From positions 633,916-697,915 of the forward strand of contig NZ_JADHDX010000001.1 in the NCBI RefSeq assembly GCF_016820585.1: 64,000 nucleotides of DNA, in the 5' to 3' direction. Below, in pieces: positions 47,871 through 57,267 of the stretch (its first letter is position 1; the number at the start of each line of letters is the position of its first letter). The position numbers were made by a program, and so were the translations under genes. The notes under the pieces are model-generated. The model was not told the origin of the DNA and ran no database searches. It was given only the letters and a program-made list of their open reading frames with translations. Source of the DNA: Arthrobacter beigongshangensis. GTDB taxonomy: Bacteria > Bacillota > Bacilli > Bacillales_A > Planococcaceae.

Positions 47871-47979
47871 TTTTGAATTAATTCCGCCAAAGTTCAATAT
47901 CTATAAACGTCTTTATTTGTTTCATTCGATAAATAAAATGAGTGACTTTGGGTAAGCTGTATAAAAAGGAGGAATGAAT

Positions 47980-48765
47980 GTGAAAAAGTGGTTCATTCGC
48001 ATAATGGTGGTGGCCCTTCTTCTTGGGGGTGCATACGCTACCTCACCTGTTCAAATAGCGGCATTTAGTTCGCAGGAAGTGACACGTGGTGCTTTCGGTG
48101 ATGACGTTATTGAATTGCAGTCGCGACTTCAGTACATCGGATTTTATTCGGGAAAGATTGATGGTAAATTCGGCTATGGAACGTATTGGGCATTGCGTAA
48201 TTTTCAGGAGAAGTATGGGCTCCCTGTCGATGGAATTGCAGGTTCGAAGACTAAAAAGAAATTAGTTGATGTATCAAAGTATGATGAGAAATTTGTCAAA
48301 GACAATTTAAACAAAGGCAATAAATTTACACATTATGGTGGGAAACCATTGGCATCTCAAGTGTCACAAGGAACAGGTAAAAAAGAAAGTGTCCAAGCAC
48401 CTTCTAAGTATTCAGAAAAGGATATCCAACTAATGGCAAATGCTGTATACGGAGAGGCGAGAGGAGAGCCCTATGATGGTCAGGTTGCGGTTGCGGCGGT
48501 TATTTTGAATCGGGTAGAGCATCCTGACTTTCCGGACACTGTAGGTGGAGTGATTTTTCAACCGCTCGCCTTTACTGCGGTAGCAGATGGACAAATCTGG
48601 CTGGAACCGAATGAGCGTGCAAAAGAAGCGGTCCTTGATGCGATTAATGGTTGGGATCCGTCTGAAAACGCCATCTACTACTTCAATCCAATTACTGCGA
48701 CGAGTAAGTGGATTTGGTCACGGCCGCAAATAAAGAAGATTGGATTGCATATCTTTTGCAACTGA
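47980..48765 (+). CDS. sleB: Spore cortex-lytic enzyme SleB
   Basis: SleB is a lytic transglycosylase that degrades spore cortex during germination. The 261-residue precursor has a signal peptide (residues 1-28), an N-terminal peptidoglycan-binding domain (VIELQSRLQYIGFY, GKFGYGTYWALRNFQ) and a C-terminal catalytic domain with the Glu in AVYGEARGEPYDGQVAVAA, followed by ILNRVEHPDFP. GTG 47980 is preferred over ATG 47974 because AGGAGG would otherwise be only 2-3 nt away. It is slightly shorter than the Bacillus protein because the linker is short. It needs YpeB, encoded next. Confidence 0.93.
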   Translation: MKKWFIRIMVVALLLGGAYATSPVQIAAFSSQEVTRGAFGDDVIELQSRLQYIGFYSGKIDGKFGYGTYWALRNFQEKYGLPVDGIAGSKTKKKLVDVSKYDEKFVKDNLNKGNKFTHYGGKPLASQVSQGTGKKESVQAPSKYSEKDIQLMANAVYGEARGEPYDGQVAVAAVILNRVEHPDFPDTVGGVIFQPLAFTAVADGQIWLEPNERAKEAVLDAINGWDPSENAIYYFNPITATSKWIWSRPQIKKIGLHIFCN

Positions 48766-48807
48766 CAAAGTGTGTCAACAATAGGCGATGAGAGGAGGGC
48801 GGGCAAG

Positions 48808-48855
48808 GTGTTGGTCGGAATCATAATCGATTCCAGAGACCTTGCTGAATTATGA
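48808..48855 (+). CDS. Putative 15-codon leader ORF coupled to ypeB
   Basis: A GTG at 48808 lies 8 nt after GGAGGG (48794-48799), the best ribosome-binding site in this gap, and opens a frame encoding MLVGIIIDSRDLAEL. Its TGA (48853-48855) overlaps the ypeB ATG (48852-48854). The ypeB start has no ribosome-binding site of its own, so ypeB translation may depend on this leader. No homolog is known to me. Confidence 0.45.
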   Translation: MLVGIIIDSRDLAEL

Positions 48856-50138
48856 AAAAAATGATATTTATTTTAATGTACACAGTAGCTACGCTAGCGA
48901 TCTTTTCGATTGGAAAGGCAGCTGAAAGTGAACAGCTTTCCATTGCACTTGGTGGACAATACGCCAACCAGATGACGGATGCATCGGAAAAACTAGAAGA
49001 ACTTGATACAGCGGTCAAGAAGACATTATTGTTCAATGAATCAGATGGCTCTGAAAAAGCTCGAGAAGATATTTGGCGTTTGTCTTCCGATATTAAAAAC
49101 TCGGTGTCATCGTTGCCATTGGATCAAAGCTTTTCGACTTCTTGGCTGAATTATCTAGGGAGGCTTGGAAATTATGCCAAAGAGGCTGACCGTGTAGCGG
49201 ACAATGAGGAGTATCACAAGGTCATGGCGCAGGCGTCAAAAAACTTACGTGATTTGGCGGATCAATGGGAAGTTGCAACAGTAGGTATGGTAAGTGGAAG
49301 ACTGTCGATGGATGATTGGAAGAATAGGCTGTACTCTGCCGACAAGGGGCATGATTGGGCGGGAATGGGAACAGCGGTGAAACAATATACGGAAAGTGAT
49401 TTTCCGTTAACGGCAAGTGAATCCGATTCGATGAAGAAAAAAGAACTACGGGATTTAGCAGATGCAAAAGTGACAAGTGATGAAGCGGTTGACCGCTTTA
49501 AAAAGTTATTTCCATCCGTTTCCAATGATATTATTAGTGTTGAATCGAGTAAACCAGGCTCTCCCTATCCATTTTATCAGATTCGTTTCGCTGAAAATCA
49601 ATCCATCGGCTATATCGATATAACGGAGAAAGGTGGACATGTCCTGTCATTCCTTTCTGAAAGACCTTTTGGAAAGGAGAGTCTGCCGTTTGAAGATATT
49701 CGGAAAAAGACAGAGAAGTTTTTACAGGATGCGGGCTACACTGACTTGGTTTACGAAGAATCAAGAGAAAATAGTACAGCTTGGCATTTTGTCTATGTTC
49801 GGGTTGAACCGACTTATAAAGCGAAAGTGTTTTCGGATACAATCCATTTGAAAGTTGCCAAAGATGATGGAGGAATTGTGGGGCTTGACGCTTCTGAATA
49901 TATCCGGAAAGAGAAAACGGAACCACAAGCTATTACGAAAAAGGATTGGAAAACATTTTTCCATTCGAATGTCACAATCGCTAAGGAAGAGCTTGCGTAT
50001 GTGGAGAATGACAGATTAGAACAGCGCTTGGTACATTATTTAACGGTGACGATTGATGAAAATGGGGTAATTGGCACATACGCAGTAATTGTTGATACAG
50101 AAACGTCCGAGGTGATTAAAACAGAGAGGTTAGAATAA
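48852..50138 (+). CDS. ypeB: Germination protein YpeB
   Basis: YpeB stabilises SleB and keeps it inactive in the dormant spore. The 428-residue protein has an N-terminal membrane segment/signal (residues 4-20), a helical N-terminal domain and C-terminal PepSY-type repeats (IGYIDITEKGGHVLSFL near 250, then two further units toward the end). It is about 20 residues shorter than B. subtilis YpeB, missing part of the N-terminus. The ATG has no ribosome-binding site but overlaps a leader ORF stop. Operon with sleB is conserved. Confidence 0.9.
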   Translation: MKKMIFILMYTVATLAIFSIGKAAESEQLSIALGGQYANQMTDASEKLEELDTAVKKTLLFNESDGSEKAREDIWRLSSDIKNSVSSLPLDQSFSTSWLNYLGRLGNYAKEADRVADNEEYHKVMAQASKNLRDLADQWEVATVGMVSGRLSMDDWKNRLYSADKGHDWAGMGTAVKQYTESDFPLTASESDSMKKKELRDLADAKVTSDEAVDRFKKLFPSVSNDIISVESSKPGSPYPFYQIRFAENQSIGYIDITEKGGHVLSFLSERPFGKESLPFEDIRKKTEKFLQDAGYTDLVYEESRENSTAWHFVYVRVEPTYKAKVFSDTIHLKVAKDDGGIVGLDASEYIRKEKTEPQAITKKDWKTFFHSNVTIAKEELAYVENDRLEQRLVHYLTVTIDENGVIGTYAVIVDTETSEVIKTERLE

Positions 50139-50245
50139 TGTGGTTTGTTGGCGAATACATCTCCTTCCGTAAAAAAAAGACATTGGATTTTCCTAGCCTT
50201 CATGACATAATGGAAGTAAGATAAGCATAGGGATTTTAGTTAGGT

Positions 50246-50273
50246 TAAATTACCTAAGTTTAATAGCTGATGA
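50246..50273 (+). promoter_or_regulatory. Candidate SigD-like promoter upstream of motI
   Basis: TAAA (50246-50249) and GCTGATGA (50266-50273) with 16 nt between resemble the motility sigma factor pattern TAAA/GCCGATAT (usual spacing 15). It lies about 94 nt before the gene for a flagellar-clutch protein. One or two -10 positions deviate. Confidence 0.3.
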
Positions 50274-50366
50274 AAAGTGGTAGAGAAATATAAGATTGCA
50301 ATTACTGCCTAATATTCAGCACCTAATGCTTCACAACATTAAGACATGGATGGTAGGTGTTTTGGA

Positions 50367-51011
50367 ATGCTACTTTCGATCGGGACAATCATTGTCATCG
50401 ACACTGACTTTACAAAGGATAGTGAAAAGTATAAAAGTAAAGTAATTGATATGGGCGACGGGTTTATCATGATTGATTATCCGACACAGATTAAAACGGG
50501 AAAAACGGCATTTTTCCTGGATGGCACACAATTACTTGTCACTTTCGTAGATGCAAAGAAAATATCGTATGCTTTTCGTACCGAAGTGGGTGGACGGCTT
50601 AACAGAGGCGTTCCGATGCTGAAATTATCTTACCCGGGTGATGAAGAACTGATTAAAGTTCAAAGGCGGGAATTTGTCAGAGTAGAAACGGCAATCGATA
50701 TTGCGGTTGAGCAGGATGGAAAGTTCAGCCATTTTGTAGCCGAGGACCTGAGTGCAGGTGGTGTCGCACTTAATCTTCCTAAAAGCGTTCCGTTTGCGGC
50801 AGAAGATGTCGTAGCTTTGACGATTGTATTACCCTTTGAAAATAAAGAAATAAAATATGTGAAAGTTCACGCGAAAGTTGCACGAATATGGGAAAAGGAT
50901 GGCCGACGGATTGCTTCGTTGCAATTTGAAGATATCAAGCAGATGGAGTCCCAGAATATTATTCGATTTTGTTTTGAACGGCAGTTAAAGATGAGAAATC
51001 GAACACAATAA
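50367..51011 (+). CDS. motI: PilZ-domain c-di-GMP-binding flagellar regulator (YpfA/MotI)
   Basis: MotI (DgrA, YpfA) binds cyclic di-GMP and then disengages the MotA stator, stopping flagella. The 214-residue protein has the N-terminal YcgR-like domain (LSIGTIIVID, then DGFIMIDYPTQIKTGKT) and a C-terminal PilZ domain with both ligand motifs: RREFVR (RxxxR, near residue 105) and EDLSAGGVAL (D/NxSxxG). ATG 50367 lies after a GTAGGTG site; an earlier in-frame ATG at 50346 has none. Placement between ypeB and cmk is as in B. subtilis. Confidence 0.88.
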   Translation: MLLSIGTIIVIDTDFTKDSEKYKSKVIDMGDGFIMIDYPTQIKTGKTAFFLDGTQLLVTFVDAKKISYAFRTEVGGRLNRGVPMLKLSYPGDEELIKVQRREFVRVETAIDIAVEQDGKFSHFVAEDLSAGGVALNLPKSVPFAAEDVVALTIVLPFENKEIKYVKVHAKVARIWEKDGRRIASLQFEDIKQMESQNIIRFCFERQLKMRNRTQ

Positions 51012-51016
51012 TTATC

Positions 51017-51053
51017 AAGGAAAAGTCTGCATGAATGGGACTTTTCCTTTTTC
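51017..51053 (+). terminator. Terminator of motI
   Basis: AAGGAAAAGTC (51017-51027) pairs with GACTTTTCCTT (51039-51049), followed by T's. Confidence 0.9.
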
Positions 51054-51096
51054 TATATGGTACAATGTTGTCGAAAAGAGTACGGGGGTAGATGAG

Positions 51097-51774
51097 ATGA
51101 GTAGTGTTATAAAAATCGCAATTGATGGTCCAGCGGCAGCAGGAAAAAGTACAATTGCTAAAATGGTAGCTGAAAAACTAGGGTACACGTATATCGATAC
51201 AGGTTCGATGTACCGCGCACTTGCGCATAAAGCATTGAGTCGAAGCATAGATACTACTAACGGTGAAGAGCTTAAAAATCTGTTGCAGGAAACAGAAATT
51301 GTATTAGTTCCTTCTGAAACAGGGCAAGCTGTCATTGTAGATGGTGTAGATGTAACTGAGGATTTACGAACACAGCAAGTAACGGCACATGTGTCGGCTG
51401 TTGCAGTTCATCCAGGGGTCCGGCAGCTAATGGTTGACAAACAACGTCAACTTGCTGAAGGAACGGGTGTGGTAATGGACGGTCGAGATATTGGGACAGC
51501 TGTTTTACCTCATGCGGAGCTGAAAATTTTCATGACAGCATCTGTTGAAGAAAGAGCGATGCGTCGCCATATTGAAAATAATGAGCGTGGCATTGAAACG
51601 TCCCTCGAAGAATTGCAGGCAGAGATTAGCGAGCGTGATCGTGCGGACAGTGAAAGGGAAGTATCCCCATTGAAACAAGCGGAAGATGCTGTGCTCATTG
51701 ATACGACTTCGATGTCAATCGAGGAAGTGGCAAGGCAAATTAGTGAGCTTGCAGAAAAGAGGTTGAGCCGATGA
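51097..51774 (+). CDS. cmk: Cytidylate kinase
   Basis: Cmk phosphorylates CMP and dCMP with ATP. The 225-residue P-loop kinase has IAIDGPAAAGKSTIAKMVA near the N-terminus, the CMP-binding YIDTGSMYRALA, and VMDGRDIGTAVLPHA. The LID region ends in ERDRADSEREVSPL. ATG 51097 follows ACGGGGGTAG. An extended -10-like TGGTACAAT lies at about 51058. The last codons overlap the plsC start (ATGA type), so the two are coupled. Confidence 0.95.
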   Translation: MSSVIKIAIDGPAAAGKSTIAKMVAEKLGYTYIDTGSMYRALAHKALSRSIDTTNGEELKNLLQETEIVLVPSETGQAVIVDGVDVTEDLRTQQVTAHVSAVAVHPGVRQLMVDKQRQLAEGTGVVMDGRDIGTAVLPHAELKIFMTASVEERAMRRHIENNERGIETSLEELQAEISERDRADSEREVSPLKQAEDAVLIDTTSMSIEEVARQISELAEKRLSR

Positions 51775-52355
51775 ACTTGTATCCGTTTGGAAAATGGTTA
51801 TGTAGTGTAGTCTTTTACCCACTGTATCGCATTCAGGTGATCGGTCAAGAGAACTTTCCGAAAGAAGGAGGCGTTCTGCTTTGTACAAACCATATCGCAA
51901 ACGTCGATCCGCCGATTGTTGGAATTAGTTGCCCAAGACCCGTTCACTTTATGGCGAAAGAAGAGCTTTTTAATGTACCTATTTTGAAGAGTGTTTTGCC
52001 GAGTGTTAAAGCGTTTCCGGTGAAACGTGGTATGAGCGATCGGGAAGCATTTCGTAAGGCGTTGAAAATTCTCAAGTCTGGAGAGGTTGTTGGTTTATTT
52101 CCAGAAGGGACGAGAAGTAAAACAGGTGAGCTAGGTGAAGGTCTTGCTGGTGCAGGCTTCTTTGCTCTAAAGGGAGATGCAGTCGTCATGCCCTGTGCGA
52201 TTATCGGACCGTATAAGCGTTTCAGTCGGTTAAAGGTCGTGTACGGAAAACCGATTGATGTAACACCTTATCGTGAAAGACGAGCTTCATCCGAAGAAGT
52301 GACCGAGGTCATCATGAATGAAATTCGCAAACTAATTGAACAACATCAGAAATAA
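51771..52355 (+). CDS. plsC: 1-acyl-sn-glycerol-3-phosphate acyltransferase
   Basis: PlsC adds the second acyl chain to make phosphatidic acid at the membrane. The 194-residue protein has the catalytic NHIANVD (HX4D, near residue 42) and the glycerol-phosphate-binding LFPEGTRSKTGEL near residue 115, with PVKRGMSDREAFRKAL between. The N-terminal segment (residues 6-20) is hydrophobic. It overlaps cmk by 4 nt and lies 78 nt before rpsA. Confidence 0.92.
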   Translation: MNLYPFGKWLCSVVFYPLYRIQVIGQENFPKEGGVLLCTNHIANVDPPIVGISCPRPVHFMAKEELFNVPILKSVLPSVKAFPVKRGMSDREAFRKALKILKSGEVVGLFPEGTRSKTGELGEGLAGAGFFALKGDAVVMPCAIIGPYKRFSRLKVVYGKPIDVTPYRERRASSEEVTEVIMNEIRKLIEQHQK

Positions 52356-52433
52356 AGTAAGGGTTAATTTTTGTTTTTATGAATCAATTCGCATAATATA
52401 GAAGTAGAATTCTTTATAGGGGAGGACTACATA

Positions 52434-53579
52434 ATGACTGAAGAGATGAACTTGGAAACGGTGAAAAGCTACAATGAAGGTGATCGTGTTACTGGTAAAG
52501 TGACAAAAATTGAAGATAAATCGGTGACAGTTGAAATTTCTGGAGCGCCATTTGATGGTGTTATTCCGATTAGTGAATTGTCCAGCCTCCACATTGAAAA
52601 AGCTGCGGATGCAGTAGTAGAGGGTGACGAGCTTGAATTGATCATCATGAAGGTGGAAGACAACACGTATGTCCTGTCAAAACGGAAAGTCGATGCAGAG
52701 GACTCATGGGATTCGCTTGAAGAAAAGTTTAACAACAAAGTAACGATTGAAACTGAGGTTAAGGATGTCGTCAAAGGTGGACTAGTCGTTGACTTAGGCG
52801 TGCGCGGCTTTATCCCGGCATCACTTGTCGAAGATTATTTCGTTGAATCATTTGAGGAATATAAAGGGCGTATGATGACGTTCAAAATTGTTGAAATGGA
52901 TAAAGAGAAAAATCGACTTATTCTTTCGCATCGTGCAGTGATTCAGGAAGAGAAAGAGTCACAAAAAGGCGCGGTGTTAGAGAGCTTGAAGGAAGGTCAA
53001 GTTGTGGAAGGAACGGTTCAACGCCTTGCAACATTTGGTGCTTTCGTCGATATCGGTGGCATAGATGGTCTTGTCCATATATCGCAATTGTCACATGACC
53101 ATATTGACAAAGTGTCAGACATTCTTAAAGAAGGCGAAAAAGTGAATGTGAAAATTTTGTCTGTCGATCGTGATTCAGAACGAATTTCACTTTCTATTAA
53201 GGATACGCTACCTGGACCGTGGGAAGGAATCGAAGACCGCGCGCCAAAAGGAGCTGTTCTAAAAGGGACTGTAAAACGACTAGTATCTTATGGTGCATTT
53301 GTGGAAGTGTTCCCAGGTGTCGAGGGACTTGTCCATATATCACGCATCTCTCACCAGCATATTGGCACACCACACGAGGTATTGCAAGAAGGTCAAGAAG
53401 TTGACGTGAAGGTATTAGAAGTAAATCATGAAGATAAAAGACTATCCTTGAGCATTAAAGACCTGATTGAAAAAGAAGATAATAATGACTCCTATGGAGA
53501 TTATGAAATGCCTGAAGAAGCATCTGGTTTTTCTTTGAGTGATGTCATTGGTGATCAGCTTAAGAAATTTTCAAACTAA
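52434..53579 (+). CDS. rpsA: S1 RNA-binding protein, 30S ribosomal protein S1 homolog (YpfD)
   Basis: This 381-residue protein contains four S1 domains, at roughly residues 15-85, 100-170, 185-255 and 270-340. Repeated strands include [55 protein letters not shown] and [20 protein letters not shown]. The short four-domain form is usual in Bacillota, where it is not always essential. The acidic tail ([17 protein letters not shown]) is typical. The ATG follows GGGGAGGACTAC. A strong terminator follows. Confidence 0.93.
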   Translation: MTEEMNLETVKSYNEGDRVTGKVTKIEDKSVTVEISGAPFDGVIPISELSSLHIEKAADAVVEGDELELIIMKVEDNTYVLSKRKVDAEDSWDSLEEKFNNKVTIETEVKDVVKGGLVVDLGVRGFIPASLVEDYFVESFEEYKGRMMTFKIVEMDKEKNRLILSHRAVIQEEKESQKGAVLESLKEGQVVEGTVQRLATFGAFVDIGGIDGLVHISQLSHDHIDKVSDILKEGEKVNVKILSVDRDSERISLSIKDTLPGPWEGIEDRAPKGAVLKGTVKRLVSYGAFVEVFPGVEGLVHISRISHQHIGTPHEVLQEGQEVDVKVLEVNHEDKRLSLSIKDLIEKEDNNDSYGDYEMPEEASGFSLSDVIGDQLKKFSN

Positions 53580-53631
53580 ACCTGTTATTTTGGACAGCAT
53601 GTGAACAAAATGGGAACAAGTACTTGTATCG

Positions 53632-53665
53632 ATGATGATGCTTTTATAGCATCATCATTTTTTTT
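53632..53665 (+). terminator. Terminator of rpsA
   Basis: ATGATGATGC (53632-53641) pairs with GCATCATCAT (53649-53658), followed by a T tract. Confidence 0.92.
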
Positions 53666-53706
53666 GTGTATAATATGAAGAAGATAAGCTGGAAGGATGT
53701 ATGATT

Positions 53707-55017
53707 ATGACTAAACCAACAGTGGCGATTGTCGGAAGACCAAACGTCGGGAAATCGACAATTTTTAACCGAATCGTTGGAGAACGAATTTCGATTGTAG
53801 AAGATGTTGCGGGTGTTACGCGTGACCGTATTTATAGCTCAGCAGATTGGCTGAACCACGACTTCAATTTGATTGACACCGGTGGAATCGATATTGGGGA
53901 CGAGCCTTTTCTAGAGCAAATCCGTTCACAGGCAGAAATTGCAATTGATGAAGCTGACGTTATTATTTTTCTTGTAAATGGTCGTGAAGGCGTAACGGAT
54001 GCAGATGAGCAGGTAGCAAGAATTTTATACAAAACAAAAAAACCTGTCGTACTTGCTGTCAATAAAATTGATAATCCTGACATGCGGGATATGATTTACG
54101 ACTTCTATTCACTTGGCTTTGGTGATCCGTATCCGATTTCGGGATCTCATGGACTTGGACTTGGTGATTTACTTGATGAAGTAGCTAAAAGCTTCCCGGA
54201 ACCAGGTGCTGAACCGATTGAAGATGACGTCATCCGTTTTTCATTAATCGGTCGACCAAATGTCGGGAAATCCTCACTCGTCAATGCGTTTTTAGGTGAG
54301 GAACGTGTAATTGTTAGTAATATACCTGGAACAACCGTAGATGCCATTGATACTTCCTATGAATATGATGGACAAAAATACAAAATTATTGATACAGCTG
54401 GGATGCGTAAAAAAGGAAAGGTCTATGAAAATGTAGAGAAGTATGCTGTTCTACGCGCATTAAAAGCTATAGACCGATCTGACGTCGTTCTAATTGTTAT
54501 CAATGGAGAAGAAGGCATTCGTGAAATGGACAAACGAATTGCAGGCTATGCCGAGGATGCAGGGAAAGGTGTCATGTTTGTCGTCAATAAATGGGATACC
54601 GTTGAAAAAGATGATAAGACGATGAATAAGTATATTGCTGATATTCGTGACAATTTCCAATTTCTTGACTACGCACCGATTTCGTTTGTGTCTGCAAAAA
54701 CAAGACAGCGCGTTACAACTTTGTTCGATAAGGTCAAACAGATTAGTGAAAACCATTCACTTCGTATTCAATCGAGTGTCTTGAATGAAGTAATAGAAGA
54801 TGCCGTTGCAAGAAACCCGGCCCCTTCAGAAAAAGGTCGTCGATTGCGTATTTACTATGCAACACAAGTTGCGGTCAAGCCGCCAACGTTTGTTGTTTTT
54901 GTCAATGAGCCTGAAATTATGCACTTCTCCTACGAACGTTTTTTACAAAACCGTCTTCGGGAATCGTTTGGCTTCGAAGGAACACCAATTCGACTCATTA
55001 CCCGCGCAAGAAGTTAA
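53707..55017 (+). CDS. der: Ribosome-associated GTPase Der (EngA)
   Basis: Der is an essential double GTPase for 50S subunit maturation. The 436-residue protein has two G domains with P-loops [10 protein letters not shown] (residue 9) and [10 protein letters not shown] (near 180), switch motifs DTGG and DTAG, NKxD motifs NKID and NKWD, and a C-terminal KH-like domain ([20 protein letters not shown]). ATG 53707 gives the family start [13 protein letters not shown] 53701 is equally well placed behind GGAAGGATG. Confidence 0.96.
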   Translation: MTKPTVAIVGRPNVGKSTIFNRIVGERISIVEDVAGVTRDRIYSSADWLNHDFNLIDTGGIDIGDEPFLEQIRSQAEIAIDEADVIIFLVNGREGVTDADEQVARILYKTKKPVVLAVNKIDNPDMRDMIYDFYSLGFGDPYPISGSHGLGLGDLLDEVAKSFPEPGAEPIEDDVIRFSLIGRPNVGKSSLVNAFLGEERVIVSNIPGTTVDAIDTSYEYDGQKYKIIDTAGMRKKGKVYENVEKYAVLRALKAIDRSDVVLIVINGEEGIREMDKRIAGYAEDAGKGVMFVVNKWDTVEKDDKTMNKYIADIRDNFQFLDYAPISFVSAKTRQRVTTLFDKVKQISENHSLRIQSSVLNEVIEDAVARNPAPSEKGRRLRIYYATQVAVKPPTFVVFVNEPEIMHFSYERFLQNRLRESFGFEGTPIRLITRARS

Positions 55018-55046
55018 TAATGATTTCCTAAGAAAGGATGTATGGA

Positions 55047-56069
55047 ATGGAGAAAGTAACTGTTATTGGCGCTGGAAGCTGGGGAACGGCAATTGCCTTT
55101 GTTCTTGCTGAAAACGGTCATGACTGCTTATTATGGGCCAGGCGTGACACTCAGTCTGCTGAAATTAATGACTTGCATACGAATCATGCATATTTACCAG
55201 GAGCTGCTTTGCCAATTACTTTAAAGGCAACTTCTGACCTGAAAGAGGCAGCGATGCATGGCGATATCGTCATCATTGCTGTCCCAACAAAAGGAATCCG
55301 AGAAGTATGTGCTGAATTGAATACAATGCTTGTTGGAAAGAAAATCATCGTACATGTCTCAAAAGGGATTGAACCGGATTCCTTGAAGCGAATATCTGAA
55401 ATGATTGCGGAAGAGCTAGCATCTGACAAAGTGCGTGCGATTGTAGCGCTCTCAGGCCCTAGTCACGCGGAGGAAGTTGTCCTTAGACACCCAACGACAG
55501 TGACGGCTGCCTCTGTCGATTTGGCGGCAGCAGAGCGTGTGCAAGACATATTCATGAATCATTATTTCCGCGTCTATACAAATTCCGATATTGTAGGTGT
55601 TGAAATTGGCGCGGCACTTAAAAATGTCATCGCATTAGCAGCAGGTATTTCTGATGGACTTGGCTATGGAGATAATGCCAAAGCGGCTCTTATAACACGT
55701 GGCTTGGCAGAAATTTCAAGACTAGGTATGAAGATGGGGGCCAATCCTTTAACGTTTTCGGGTTTAACAGGTCTTGGTGATCTAATTGTGACGTGTACAA
55801 GCGTACATTCACGTAACTGGAAGGCAGGCAATATGCTCGGACAGGGAAATAGTCTCGAGGATGTCGTATCAGGCATGGGGATGGTCATCGAAGGCGTTAG
55901 AACAGCGAAGGCAGCTCACCAGCTGGCGGCGCTCCATGAAGTGTCTATGCCGCTCACGGAGGCGCTCTATTCGATTGTCTTCGAAAACGTCCCACCGAAG
56001 GAAGCGGTCGATCATCTAATGACACGGATGAAAAAGCAAGAAGTTGAAGATTTGTTTGATTCACAGTAA
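55047..56069 (+). CDS. gpsA: Glycerol-3-phosphate dehydrogenase [NAD(P)+]
   Basis: GpsA makes sn-glycerol 3-phosphate from dihydroxyacetone phosphate for phospholipid synthesis. The 340-residue protein has the N-terminal dinucleotide fold [41 protein letters not shown], and the catalytic Lys in [19 protein letters not shown]. The [12 protein letters not shown] stretch follows. ATG 55047 fits AGAAAGGA upstream; ATG 55038 is an in-frame alternative. The stop is 2 nt before the long stem of repeat copy E. Confidence 0.96.
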   Translation: MEKVTVIGAGSWGTAIAFVLAENGHDCLLWARRDTQSAEINDLHTNHAYLPGAALPITLKATSDLKEAAMHGDIVIIAVPTKGIREVCAELNTMLVGKKIIVHVSKGIEPDSLKRISEMIAEELASDKVRAIVALSGPSHAEEVVLRHPTTVTAASVDLAAAERVQDIFMNHYFRVYTNSDIVGVEIGAALKNVIALAAGISDGLGYGDNAKAALITRGLAEISRLGMKMGANPLTFSGLTGLGDLIVTCTSVHSRNWKAGNMLGQGNSLEDVVSGMGMVIEGVRTAKAAHQLAALHEVSMPLTEALYSIVFENVPPKEAVDHLMTRMKKQEVEDLFDSQ

Positions 56070-56071
56070 TT

Positions 56072-56206
56072 TTTAACTTAATTCAGCAGGAGTTCAAACC
56101 CCTGCTAAATTAAGTTAAAGCCTCCGGCGGATGTCACAGATTTTTTAGGGGAGCTTTTCGAGCAGGCTCGAAAAAATCTGGACTCAATTACGCCAAGGCG
56201 AAATTG
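56072..56206 (+). repeat. Structured intergenic repeat, copy E (canonical form)
   Basis: The best-preserved copy without the long insert. The 5' stem has 19-base arms (56072-56090 with 56101-56119, one C-A mismatch). The core CCTCCGGCGGATGTCA follows. CAGATTTTTT (56137-56146) pairs with AAAAAATCTG (56171-56180); an inner TTTTCGAGC/GCTCGAAAA hairpin shares the A run. The terminal hairpin is CAATTACGCC/GGCGAAATTG (56185-56206). It fills the gpsA-yphE gap and ends a few bases before AAAGGGGG. Confidence 0.88.
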
Positions 56207-56225
56207 ATGAAAGGGGGAACTTATC

Positions 56226-56429
56226 TTGTCCTCGATGGATAAAATGTGGCTGTCTTTTTATGCGATGGGATTCATGGCAATTTCCATGGGTCTTATTTAT
56301 GTGAGCCGACATAAGATTAAAAATAAAATACTTAAATTTATATTTGCTATTATTGCGTACGCTTTACTTATCTTTTCATTTTTTGCAATGGTGTACCTCG
56401 TATTTAATGGCCCGACAGGAGGAGCATAA
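56226..56429 (+). CDS. yphE: DUF2768 small membrane protein (YphE-like)
   Basis: This 67-residue protein has two membrane segments (about residues 7-25 and 37-61) with a basic turn SRHKIKNKILK between them, so both ends should face outside. It matches DUF2768 in length and position between gpsA and yphF; function unknown. Translation probably begins at TTG 56226, 8 nt after AAAGGGGG; ATG 56235 is an alternative. The stop overlaps the yphF ATG by one base. Confidence 0.82.
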   Translation: MSSMDKMWLSFYAMGFMAISMGLIYVSRHKIKNKILKFIFAIIAYALLIFSFFAMVYLVFNGPTGGA

Positions 56430-57151
56430 TGAAGTTGACAGTGAAAATAAAAATGGTCACCTTATTCGCTTCTATAATGCTAGTTCTTTCGGGCTGTATG
56501 TTACCTGATGATGAAAAAGTAACCCAAGTGACTCCCTATGCGGATCAGTTGGAGACTGTTCAAAAAGCAGTTGACGCTTTCCGAGAAGGCTCTGGAGGCA
56601 TGTTACCGATTAAAACGAAAGATCTGGATACAGATATTTATATTAAATACCCAATTGAGTTTTCTAAAATTGTACCCGCCTACACAGAAAAGCTACCTGC
56701 CAATAGCTATGAAACAGGTGGTGTTTATCAATATGTACTGACTGATGTGGAAGAAAATCCAACAGTCAAACTAGTCGATTTACGTTCAGCAGAACGAATT
56801 CGAGAATTGAATTTGCGTAAAAATATTAATGGCTATGTACCATTTAATGAATCTGTTGGTGAAAATGTATATGCGGTTGATTATAAAGCGATGGGCTTCA
56901 AGGAACAACCAACAGTTCCAAGCCCTTACTCAGACACCTTTTTGCCGATTGTCGTCGGGGGGGATGGAGTATTTTACGTTGACTACTCGATTGATCTCAA
57001 TCGAATATTAAAGGAACAGCAGCCAGATGTGAAAGTAGGAGAAGATATCCGCTATTTACTGGCTGATAACTATCCTGTGTTACCGGCGTATTCATTGCCT
57101 TACACAGTGAATGAAGATAACGAGCCTGTCTTTATGAAGAAGTTGAAATAA
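56429..57151 (+). CDS. yphF: Lipoprotein YphF
   Basis: This 240-residue lipoprotein has a signal peptide ending in the lipobox VLSGC (Cys near residue 23), then a mature domain beginning with a helix (YADQLETVQKAVDAFREGSG) resembling pseudopilin-like or YphF-family openings. Function unknown; it lies between yphE and spoIVA as in B. subtilis. The start overlaps the yphE stop and is served by ACAGGAGGA. A terminator follows. Confidence 0.82.
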   Translation: MKLTVKIKMVTLFASIMLVLSGCMLPDDEKVTQVTPYADQLETVQKAVDAFREGSGGMLPIKTKDLDTDIYIKYPIEFSKIVPAYTEKLPANSYETGGVYQYVLTDVEENPTVKLVDLRSAERIRELNLRKNINGYVPFNESVGENVYAVDYKAMGFKEQPTVPSPYSDTFLPIVVGGDGVFYVDYSIDLNRILKEQQPDVKVGEDIRYLLADNYPVLPAYSLPYTVNEDNEPVFMKKLK

Positions 57152-57189
57152 CTCAAACACGAGCTGGGGACCCCCTTGCTGATTAAAGT

Positions 57190-57229
57190 AAAAAACGTTT
57201 CATGCTTCGCGCATGAAACGTTTTTTTTA
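57190..57229 (+). terminator. Terminator of gpsA-yphE-yphF
   Basis: AAAACGTTTCATGC pairs with GCATGAAACGTTTT around TTCGC, followed by T's. Just before it (57161-57188) AGCTGGGGACCCCCTTGCTG looks like a solitary remnant of the repeat family's 5' stem. Confidence 0.92.
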
Positions 57230-57267
57230 TACATAAACTAATATGCGCAGAAAAGGAGGGCGATGGT

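Noticed and set aside
47880..47970. SigG promoter of sleB
   Set aside because: No pair of boxes in the gap fits the SigG pattern well enough to separate it from AT-rich background.
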